64,000 bases of DNA, from NCBI GenBank assembly GCA_963377175.1, contig CAUJNA010002112.1, positions 1,143,997-1,207,996 of the forward strand. The letters run 5' to 3'. Source of the stretch: Effrenium voratum. Lineage: Eukaryota > Sar > Dinophyceae > Suessiales > Symbiodiniaceae. The translations under genes were made by a program, and so were the position numbers. Shown here one piece after another: positions 58,317 to 64,000 of this stretch (position 1 is its first letter; each line of letters opens with the position of its first letter). A model generated the notes under the pieces. That model was not told the DNA's origin and did no database searches. It saw only the letters and a program-made list of their open reading frames with translations.

Positions 58317-59297
58317 ATGGCAACTACAGCAAGTTTAGAATTAATAAATCCATATGCAAAATTTGGATTGAAACGACGCCCCACTTATGAAGAAATTGTA
58401 GGTCTAATTGGCGAAAATGATTTAATAACGGGAAAATTACCAAACAGAGATGCTACATTTTTTAAAGCAAGTCCACAGGGTAGTTTTTTTGATGGAAGCG
58501 ACCATTTAGAATTATTGAAAGACCAAGAGATGAGAATATTAGACAGACAAATGAGAGAGGCAATGATGAAACAAGAAGCACGCAGAAACGGGCACACTTA
58601 TGCAGTGCATAGGATGAATGCTGACACACCATTAACCAGAAACGCAGAAGCAATAGAAGATGAATATGATTTTTCCACACCGCTACAAACAACAAGACAA
58701 CACGAGGCAATGGTAGATACAAGGCTACAAGAACTAACCACAGCAACAAAAGAAAGAGTAAATGAAGTGAGCCAAGCAATGGCATCAAACTTACGAGAAA
58801 TGGGTGGAACAATTTTTCAAAGAATGCTAGGCAATAGACAATCAGCACCATCGGCAACAACAAGAACAGTACCGGATAATCTCCCAGTATTAGAATACGA
58901 AGGTTCGCCAATTTCAGGCGGAGATGATGCCCAAGTAGAATATCAAGCCACAGGAGCATCAAGTTCAACGCCACAGCAACCACCACCATTACCATTATAT
59001 CCAGTATTCAAAACAACAATAGATAATAATATTAGTCCTGCTTACTGGAAAAACAACCCTAATTTAACAGTAGATGATATTAAATTTCAATTTTATTTAA
59101 GAGGAATTCAAGTGCCACAAGAAAACGAAATACAAGAAGAATTGAAACACAAAGGCAGAGGCAAGGCGAGAACGTACAAAGAATATTTAGTAGATATGAT
59201 TTTAGACACTATTGATAATGGCGGGTGGATAGTAAATTTAGGCAAAGGTAGAATAGAAGAACTCAAGGCAAGTTTTAAGGGCAAAGGTAAGAAATAA
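58317..59297 (+). CDS. probable virion protein, conserved-looking ends
   Basis: 326 residues. N-terminus NPYAKFGLKRRPTYEEIVGL, a helical middle rich in Gln/Glu/Met, a Pro/Ser-rich linker (SSSTPQQPPPLPLYPVF) and a folded C-terminus (SPAYWKNNPNLTVDDIKFQF) rich in basic and aromatic residues. The final stretch FKGKGKK is basic. I do not recognise a named family with certainty. The position within the capsid block and the TCTA leader fit a structural protein. Confidence 0.65.
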   Translation: MATTASLELINPYAKFGLKRRPTYEEIVGLIGENDLITGKLPNRDATFFKASPQGSFFDGSDHLELLKDQEMRILDRQMREAMMKQEARRNGHTYAVHRMNADTPLTRNAEAIEDEYDFSTPLQTTRQHEAMVDTRLQELTTATKERVNEVSQAMASNLREMGGTIFQRMLGNRQSAPSATTRTVPDNLPVLEYEGSPISGGDDAQVEYQATGASSSTPQQPPPLPLYPVFKTTIDNNISPAYWKNNPNLTVDDIKFQFYLRGIQVPQENEIQEELKHKGRGKARTYKEYLVDMILDTIDNGGWIVNLGKGRIEELKASFKGKGKK

Positions 59298-59314
59298 AAA
59301 TATAAATAATAATA

Positions 59315-60121
59315 ATGATAATATTAACGAAAAATATACTGAAAAGAAAGAAGCAGAAATTCAATGACACATATGATGACGACAGTTTTTCAATACATAA
59401 CCTAATGAAACCAAACACTTCAACAACAATACAACCACCGAAATTGATGAAAAAAGGCATACCGAGAGAATTTATTGACATTGCAACCAACACAGATACT
59501 ATTGCTACAGCAACCAGAGAGACGCAAGAAAAGTTATACAATGATGCAAATCAACCATTAAATGTGACATTTGAAGCGTTTAAGGTAAAGGAAAACCAGG
59601 ACAATATGTTTCAAATAATGCTTAAAAACTTTTGGCGCAACACATACAAAAGGAATGAACCAACAAGAACACAAGCAACACAAACACTGAAAAACCAACG
59701 CGACGCAATGGTGTCAGCCTTTACTAAAATGCTCGACAACAACAAACCGCCAGAACCACCGCCAAAGAAACCACCAGACGAGGATGACAGCGATGAAGAA
59801 GAAAAGAAGTTCAAACTGACAAAAATGATAGAAATAATGCTACACAACGGCGCTACAATAGCAGATATCATATTAAACTTATCACACAGCACAATTGCAA
59901 CAACAATAAATATTGCAGATTTAGTTAATCAGATAACAGCATGGCATGCACAAAGTAGCAGTAGCAATTCATCAAATGAAGCTATTAGTGTTCATAGTTC
60001 TCCACCTATTACTGTTCATAGTTCTTCATCTGAAAGTCCAACAGAAATACCAGCACCAACTGAAGACGAAGAAGAAGAAGAAAACCAACATTTCAATTTT
60101 GAAAAATTAAAATCTAAATAA
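59315..60121 (+). CDS. low-complexity protein with acidic segments, unknown
   Basis: 268 residues. Basic start (MIILTKNILKRKKQK), a helical centre (FWRNTYKRNEPTRTQATQTL), a Pro/acidic tract (PPEPPPKKPPDEDDSDEEE), a hydrophobic helix with IEIMLHNGATIADIILNLSH, and a Ser-rich acidic tail. The hydrophobic segment is too polar for a sure membrane helix. It could be a disordered tegument-like or assembly protein; function is not known. Confidence 0.6.
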   Translation: MIILTKNILKRKKQKFNDTYDDDSFSIHNLMKPNTSTTIQPPKLMKKGIPREFIDIATNTDTIATATRETQEKLYNDANQPLNVTFEAFKVKENQDNMFQIMLKNFWRNTYKRNEPTRTQATQTLKNQRDAMVSAFTKMLDNNKPPEPPPKKPPDEDDSDEEEKKFKLTKMIEIMLHNGATIADIILNLSHSTIATTINIADLVNQITAWHAQSSSSNSSNEAISVHSSPPITVHSSSSESPTEIPAPTEDEEEEENQHFNFEKLKSK

Positions 60122-60132
60122 TATTATATATA

Positions 60133-60342
60133 ATGGGTATTGGTCAAAGTAAAAATGATGCAAATAACAGTATGGAAGACATTAAGACTTTAAGAGTAGA
60201 TGAAAAAACAAGAGCAGATACCTTAATAATAAAATCTATTCAAGAATGTGTGGCACGAATTGAGAAATTAGAAAAAGAAAAATCTGACAAATTAATATAT
60301 AAACTTCCTGCTTTACAATTTTGCAATGCTTCGTTAATTTAA
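60133..60342 (+). CDS. small protein with possible N-terminal myristoylation signal
   Basis: 69 residues. Begins MGIGQSKND: Gly2, a small residue at 5-6 (Ser6) and Lys7 fit the N-myristoylation consensus. A helix of heptad type follows (IIKSIQECVARIEKLEKEK). It could tether to membranes. It has the TCTA leader about 20 bp upstream. Last gene of the plus-strand block, convergent with the next. Confidence 0.6.
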   Translation: MGIGQSKNDANNSMEDIKTLRVDEKTRADTLIIKSIQECVARIEKLEKEKSDKLIYKLPALQFCNASLI

Positions 60343-60372
60343 ATTGATAATATTAAAACATAATTAATATTA

Positions 60373-60606
60373 TTAATTGCTATCATAATCTGTCATTTCA
60401 CTTTCGGGTAATTTTGTTGAGGCGTTGCTACACATATCATCTATTAAATCTTCTTCATCAACAAAATTATTTTGAAATCTTAATAATTCCTCGTCTGTTG
60501 CCCTTCTTTTCAATACCTTATAAAGTTTATGTATCCAAGAATTAGTATGAAAATTATAATTACCTCTACGATAAAATCCACCACATCTACATAGTTTCAT
60601 TGGCAT
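60373..60606 (-). CDS. small CxC-x11-H-x5-H zinc-finger protein
   Basis: 77 residues. Cys6, Cys8, His20 and His26 have exactly the spacing of the finger in 61708-61890. The tail is acidic (NFVDEEDLIDDM). Probably transcribed with the packaging ATPase, which lies 30 bp upstream on the same strand. Confidence 0.6.
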   Translation of the reverse strand: MPMKLCRCGGFYRRGNYNFHTNSWIHKLYKVLKRRATDEELLRFQNNFVDEEDLIDDMCSNASTKLPESEMTDYDSN

Positions 60607-60636
60607 ATTATGATATTATATTAAGTTAGAATATCT

Positions 60637-61401
60637 TTATTCATCATTTGTAATTTGAAATGCCTGTTCAAAATTGATATGAAACATTTTGTTAATGTCT
60701 TTTGAATTCATGTTCACGTAGAAAAAAGAATATGGAGCAAAATTAACGGCTTGATGATACATATCTAATAATTGCTGTTTATCAACAATGGCGCTATTTT
60801 CTTCAATAAAACTCATTAGCTCACTGGCATTTTTCAACCTAAAAATATATAATGAACTGGCATTTAAACGAATGATAGGCGCCAAAACATTGTATTTTTG
60901 TGTTGAACAAATCACACTTACTGCATCGTGCCTGCCTCTTGTAAATAATCCATGTAATAATTTACTATATCTAACAAATTTAGGGTCGTCTGCGTGGTCA
61001 TCTATAACGATTAATATTGAATGTAGTTTCTTTATCTTTTTAGATTTCATATAATTAATTATTTTCTTCTGTCTTTCAATTACATTTTCTAAATCACTTG
61101 GATTATAATTATCAAAATAAATTTGTTCTTTTTCATCATCCACGTGCAATTCATCCCTGATATATTTTTTAACTTCTGTAAATGTAGGGTCGTTATGGAC
61201 GCTGGGTGAAAATATAAATATTCTTGCAAATGAATTTCTATAAACATTCAATATTAAATTTTGAATAAGGACAGTCTTACCGCCTGTCGAAGAAGCAACT
61301 ATAATACTTCTAAATGGTAATTTTGGCACGTGCTCATATTTGGATTGCTTGAATTCATATTCAGTTATGTTTATTGGTTTTATTATTGGAACATCTGTCA
61401 T
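60637..61401 (-). CDS. A32-like genome packaging ATPase (FtsK/HerA superfamily)
   Basis: 254 residues, the usual length in PLVs and virophages. Walker A is VASSTGGKTVL (Lys42, Thr43), Walker B is LIVIDDHADD (Asp134, Asp135), and a polar sensor STQ lies at 166-168 (VICSTQKYN). The RSIIVASSTGGK phrase and the Arg-rich FTRGRHDAV region are typical. It drives DNA into the empty capsid. Begins directly after an AT-rich leader, and shares its upstream region with the GC-rich palindromic island to the right. Confidence 0.92.
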   Translation of the reverse strand: MTDVPIIKPINITEYEFKQSKYEHVPKLPFRSIIVASSTGGKTVLIQNLILNVYRNSFARIFIFSPSVHNDPTFTEVKKYIRDELHVDDEKEQIYFDNYNPSDLENVIERQKKIINYMKSKKIKKLHSILIVIDDHADDPKFVRYSKLLHGLFTRGRHDAVSVICSTQKYNVLAPIIRLNASSLYIFRLKNASELMSFIEENSAIVDKQQLLDMYHQAVNFAPYSFFYVNMNSKDINKMFHINFEQAFQITNDE

Positions 61402-61461
61402 AGTTGATATTAAAGATATATAGAAAATTATATTTAAAAATTAACTTGTAATTAATATTAA

Positions 61462-61587
61462 ATGGAACATCATTTTTATGATATGCTGGTGGCGAATATC
61501 ATAAAAATGGAACAGGTTGTCGCGAAGCTTCGCGAGGCATCGCCGATGCGTCCATTTCTTCAATCAATAAGCATTGAAGCTAATTAG
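61462..61587 (+). CDS. possible 41-residue small protein over palindromes
   Basis: ATG at 61462 to TAG at 61585-61587. The product begins MEHHFYDMLVANIIK and continues with VVAKLREASPMRP, an amphipathic-looking helix. Base composition is richer in GC than all its neighbours. It runs over three inverted repeats, so the DNA or RNA structure could be the real functional part. No family is recognised. Confidence 0.3.
   Translation: MEHHFYDMLVANIIKMEQVVAKLREASPMRPFLQSISIEAN
61471..61509. repeat. 14-bp inverted repeat with 11-base loop
   Basis: CATTTTTATGATAT at 61471-61484 pairs perfectly with 61496-61509. Both arms are flanked by GGAACA. Confidence 0.75.
61520..61549. repeat. GC-rich palindrome pair
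   Basis: TCGCGAAGCTTCGCGA (61520-61535) is a perfect palindrome. GCATCG-C-CGATGC (61537-61549) follows after one base. Strong stem-forming DNA in an AT-rich virus; possible replication origin, terminator or structured RNA. Confidence 0.7.
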
Positions 61588-61707
61588 TTTGTATCTCTCT
61601 CTCGCGTGTGCAATGAAAACCCCAAGTGCTGTGCCCCACCAATATTCTATTATGCATGAAAATAATAAGATTAAATAATTTAAACAATTATTTTATCTTA
61701 TTATTAT
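61588..61707. other. short intergenic stretch, host-like composition then AT-rich
   Basis: Contains CTCTCTCTCGCGTGTGC and GAAAACCCCAAGTGCTGTGC, unlike viral DNA, then an AT-rich leader with TTAAATAATTTAAAC before the next gene. No open frame worth naming. Confidence 0.5.
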
Positions 61708-61890
61708 ATGACTGTTATCCATTGCAATTGTTGTAAAACTTATGATGACAAATATTTATTTAAACATCTAAATTCAAAATATCATCAGAAATTTGTAGAA
61801 TATAGATGGAATAAAGACGATACAATGAAAAAACTTTACAAGAAAAGAAAGACAGAAATGAAAAATAATTTATCTTATTATTTAATATGA
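61708..61890 (+). CDS. small U1-like zinc-finger protein
   Basis: 60 residues. Cys6, Cys8 (also Cys9), His20 and His26, then a basic tail (KKLYKKRKTEMK). The pattern of LFKHLNSKYHQKF resembles U1-type C2H2 fingers. Stop and next start overlap (ATGA at 61887-61890), which points to coupled genes. Confidence 0.6.
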   Translation: MTVIHCNCCKTYDDKYLFKHLNSKYHQKFVEYRWNKDDTMKKLYKKRKTEMKNNLSYYLI

Positions 61891-62075
61891 AAAGGAGTTA
61901 TACAGATTATATTAATATAATAGATGAAATGGAGAATATAGAACAAGTAATAATTACTGACAATAAAATAAAAAAATGTTGTTATTATTCATTAGAAATA
62001 ATTAAGTTAGGAATTCAATATCTCAAAAATAAAAATGTAAATATTAATATAAATGCCAAGAAAGAAAAAGAGTAA
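61887..62075 (+). CDS. small protein of unknown function
   Basis: 62 residues, overlaps the previous gene by 4 bp and the next by 23 bp. Helical, with a CCYYSLEIIKLGIQYL stretch. No family is recognised. The overlaps support a compact viral gene cluster. Confidence 0.5.
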   Translation: MKRSYTDYINIIDEMENIEQVIITDNKIKKCCYYSLEIIKLGIQYLKNKNVNININAKKEKE

Positions 62076-62337
62076 AACCAAAGAAAGACCAATACCAGAT
62101 ATTGAAGCACGGAAAGAAACAGCAGAAAGTGTTAAATCACTAGGCGAAAGTAAGACTATAAAATGTGATAAATGTAATCACATAATGAATTTTAAAAATG
62201 AATTGACAGTAGATAAGAAAGGTGGAGTTAAAGTTAGTTGTGTCCCATGTATGTTTTCTTATAAAAAACAGATAAAGATTTTAATATTCAGAAAAGAACA
62301 GATGGTGATATGGTTATTGAAACTAACGAACATTTGA
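62053..62337 (+). CDS. zinc-ribbon protein, probably frameshifted near its end
   Basis: 94 residues as read. Basic start (MPRKKKSKTKER) and a zinc ribbon of Cys38, Cys41, Cys63 and Cys66. After residue about 72 the frame turns hydrophobic and odd (LIFRKEQMVIWLLK). The +1 frame, entered at the A6 run 62263-62268, continues for 33 codons to a TAG at 62367-62369 and reads more naturally (DGDMVIETNEHLINV). One missing A, by mutation or by sequencing error, would explain it. Confidence 0.6.
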   Translation: MPRKKKSKTKERPIPDIEARKETAESVKSLGESKTIKCDKCNHIMNFKNELTVDKKGGVKVSCVPCMFSYKKQIKILIFRKEQMVIWLLKLTNI

Positions 62338-62449
62338 TTAATGTTAGTTTTAACAGGGACATAAGTTAGTATTTAAAGAGTAGATTTAACATAATTGCAC
62401 TTTATAAATATATAATTAAATAAATAATTATCTAAATAAATATATAGTA

Positions 62450-62785
62450 ATGTCTGAAAATGAGAATTATACTATTAATGATTTAATGAAGACGATAACA
62501 TTAATTGGTAAAAATATCAAAAACTTAAATGATATGATTAAATCCATTGATGACAAAATGAAACCAGTTGAACGCGAACAACAAAGCAACGAAGAGAAGG
62601 AGAAGATGAATAAGATTTTTGAAAAGAAAGGGATAGGCAGACCTAGCGGTGATTATGATACCAAGCGTAAAAAATACTGCGATATGTTAAATAAGGGACA
62701 AATCAAAAGTCCAAAAGAACAAACATTAGAATATTATAAACTAATTAAGGGCGATGATGATAAATATGTAATGGTTGGAAATTAA
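62450..62785 (+). CDS. small coiled-coil protein
   Basis: 111 residues. N-terminal heptads (LIGKNIKNLNDMIKSIDDKM) are followed by a Lys/Glu-rich region and GIGRPSGDYDTKRKKYC. No family is recognised. A partial early-type sequence (AGTATTTAAAGAG) lies about 80 bp upstream at 62368. Confidence 0.55.
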   Translation: MSENENYTINDLMKTITLIGKNIKNLNDMIKSIDDKMKPVEREQQSNEEKEKMNKIFEKKGIGRPSGDYDTKRKKYCDMLNKGQIKSPKEQTLEYYKLIKGDDDKYVMVGN

Positions 62786-62901
62786 AATCTAGATATTTCT
62801 AATAATATGAATTTATTAGAATTATTTAGCAACAAGACCTATATAAAATACCTAGTAGTTTGATATTGGAAACTGTGATGAGTTTGACAGAAATCATTTT
62901 G

Positions 62902-62988
62902 GAATCGGGGAATGATTTTGATAGAATCGGGGAATGATTTTGATAGAATCGGGGAATGATTTTGATAGAATCGGGGAATGATTTTGAT
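62902..62988. repeat. 22-bp tandem repeat, four copies
   Basis: Unit GAATCGGGGAATGATTTTGA plus TA. Starts at 62902, 62924, 62946 and 62968. Perfect copies apart from the ends. Confidence 0.9.
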
Positions 62989-63005
62989 TATAACCATGCT
63001 ATGAT

Positions 63006-63086
63006 TATAACATGTAAAATATTATATGTTATAAGTATATTCCAATATTTAATTTTATTTCTTGTAAAAAAGTATTTAAAGAAATA
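63006..63086 (-). repeat. subterminal inverted repeat, right arm
   Basis: Mirror of 44056-44136. Lies between the tandem repeat and the last gene. Confidence 0.75.
63057..63086 (+). promoter_or_regulatory. early-type promoter motif, copy 6
   Basis: Only certain plus-strand copy, before the F-box-like gene at 63119. Confidence 0.7.
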
Positions 63087-63118
63087 AACACTATATATAT
63101 ATATATATTATAATAGAA

Positions 63119-63706
63119 ATGGAGTTTCAAAAGCTACCAGTTGAAGTTATTAATAATATTATGTCCTATAAATATGGCAAGCCAGAATATATGAAAATAA
63201 AGCATAATCATAATGAAACATTGAAGAGAATACAAAGAAGATATAAAATTGACAAAACTGACATAGAAAGGGAAACAAAGCACTGTAATAATTTAGATGG
63301 TGATAAAGTAAAGAGACAAATATGTCAATATTATGTTTCTAGGAAGGTTCCATTAAGCATTGAAAGTATTGAAGATATAGTTATGAAAGAAGGGGATGAA
63401 ATAGATAGCTTACTAGATAAGTATGTAGGATATGAAAGTTATAAAGCAATAATAATAGTTGATATAATTTTATGTGTAAGGTTTCATCATTTTAATTATT
63501 TTGAGGATGATGAATATAGCAGTTATGGTTTTGATTTTCATAGTGGTAGACACTTAATGGGTTCTATAGACCAAGATAATATAACTGATGTAATGGAATA
63601 CGCAGTTGCAACAATATGTAGAAATATTGATAATGAAAGGAATACAATGAATATTGTAGGAGTAAAACACATAAGGTTTATACTAATTATTGATGAACCT
63701 GAATAA
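63119..63706 (+). CDS. F-box-like protein next to right terminal repeat
   Basis: 195 residues. It starts MEFQKLPVEVINNIMSYKYG, an F-box-like opening without the cysteines of the left-end family. The rest is charged and helical, with a hydrophobic stretch (YKAIIIVDIILCVRFHHF) and an acidic end. The early motif is 32 bp upstream. The position mirrors that of the tandem genes at the left end: both ends carry a gene of this kind with the same promoter, reading towards the terminus. Confidence 0.7.
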   Translation: MEFQKLPVEVINNIMSYKYGKPEYMKIKHNHNETLKRIQRRYKIDKTDIERETKHCNNLDGDKVKRQICQYYVSRKVPLSIESIEDIVMKEGDEIDSLLDKYVGYESYKAIIIVDIILCVRFHHFNYFEDDEYSSYGFDFHSGRHLMGSIDQDNITDVMEYAVATICRNIDNERNTMNIVGVKHIRFILIIDEPE

Positions 63707-64000
63707 TATAACCATACTATGATTATAACATTTATACCCTTATATGTTATAATTATAATGTAAGTATAGCGTTTTATATATTGAAGATAAAATCCTACAA
63801 GGTGGGCCATGCGCAACTCCGGAATATCCAAAATTTGAAAAATGATTAATTATTAGTCTTCTCATTGAATTATTGAAAATGTTGTTTCTTATTGAATAAT
63901 TCTTCTTAAAATGATATATATATTTATCTCTTTTGAAAAAAATATATTTTCTAAAATATTTTGGAAAATGTGTGTTTTTGAAAATAAACATGTTTAGGTG
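63707..64000 (-). repeat. right terminal inverted repeat, cut by window end
   Basis: Mirror of 43214-43507. The inner edge is only a few bases past the stop of the last gene (63706). Confidence 0.92.

Larger units (their letters stand above)
62786..63118. other. gene-free stretch with repeats before the last gene
   Basis: Holds a 22-bp tandem repeat (62902-62988), one arm of an internal inverted repeat (63006-63086) and the early motif. No protein-coding frame. Confidence 0.6.
43012..64000. mobile_element. integrated Polinton-like DNA virus (PLV), right end beyond window
   Basis: The hallmark set is present: long terminal inverted repeats, rve-type integrase, DNA polymerase, double-jelly-roll major capsid protein, penton protein and packaging ATPase, all in compact AT-rich DNA. 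The flanking host DNA is far richer in GC and split by introns. The left boundary is set by the point where a host repeat copy stops. Pairing of the two terminal repeats is exactly antiparallel (left position plus right position = 107,214), so the right end is expected near 64,202, giving about 21.2 kb. I saw no adenovirus-type protease. Nearly all open frames look intact, apart from one possible frameshift near 62,265, so this may be a recent insert. The exact virus group is not settled. Confidence 0.88.

Noticed and set aside
58462..58995. A 177-codon minus-strand frame opposite the 326-residue gene
   Set aside because: Leu-rich antisense shadow; the plus-strand product has sensible composition and leader.
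43012..64000. CRISPR array, rRNA or tRNA genes
   Set aside because: The only regular repeat (62902-62988) has no spacers, and no RNA gene structure was recognised.

Overview
The window joins two very different kinds of DNA. Bases 1 to about 43,011 are nuclear DNA of a eukaryote, almost certainly a dinoflagellate and probably of the Symbiodiniaceae/Suessiales type. Bases about 43,012 to 64,000 are the AT-rich, gene-dense interior of an integrated double-jelly-roll DNA virus, a Polinton-like virus or PLV. Its right end lies outside the window.

The host part is mostly introns and repeats, but two split genes on the minus strand can be read exon by exon. The first (342-13,313) encodes the N-terminal and middle part of the 26S proteasome lid subunit Rpn7/PSMD6. 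Eleven short exons join in frame and follow the known Rpn7 order. The second (34,449-42,173) is a CaMK/CDPK-like Ser/Thr kinase, seen as four exons of the C-lobe. Of 14 exon ends, nine introns begin with GC, four with GA and one with GT. Nearly all acceptors are AG followed by G in the exon. This splice-site pattern is known from dinoflagellates and is the main basis for the host call. Short TTTAGGG-type telomere-like repeats agree with it. The rest of the host DNA holds at least six families of short fold-back repeats (MITE-like), a 1.3-kb 8-bp satellite and other simple repeats.

The viral part has long terminal inverted repeats (left 43,012-43,507; right 63,707 to beyond 64,000). From left to right it carries: a tandem pair of zinc/F-box-like genes; a 1305-residue fusion of DNA polymerase, SF1 helicase and an HNH-like zinc module; a retrovirus-type DDE integrase; a further zinc-domain gene and a small basic gene; a trimeric-fibre gene with an S74 self-cleaving chaperone domain; a Zn/Pro/Gln-rich protein; the penton (minor capsid) protein; a class-3 lipase-like gene; small zinc-finger genes; the major capsid protein; several probable virion proteins; an A32/FtsK-like packaging ATPase; more small zinc-finger genes; and a last F-box-like gene next to the right repeat.

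Genes for replication, integration and host interaction share a 30-bp upstream motif with dyad symmetry (six copies, probable early promoter). Several virion genes instead have a TCTA plus AT-rich leader. The viral left end cuts a host MITE copy, and the whole element appears to lie in an intron of the kinase gene. If the terminal repeats are symmetrical, the full element is about 21.2 kb and ends near position 64,202.
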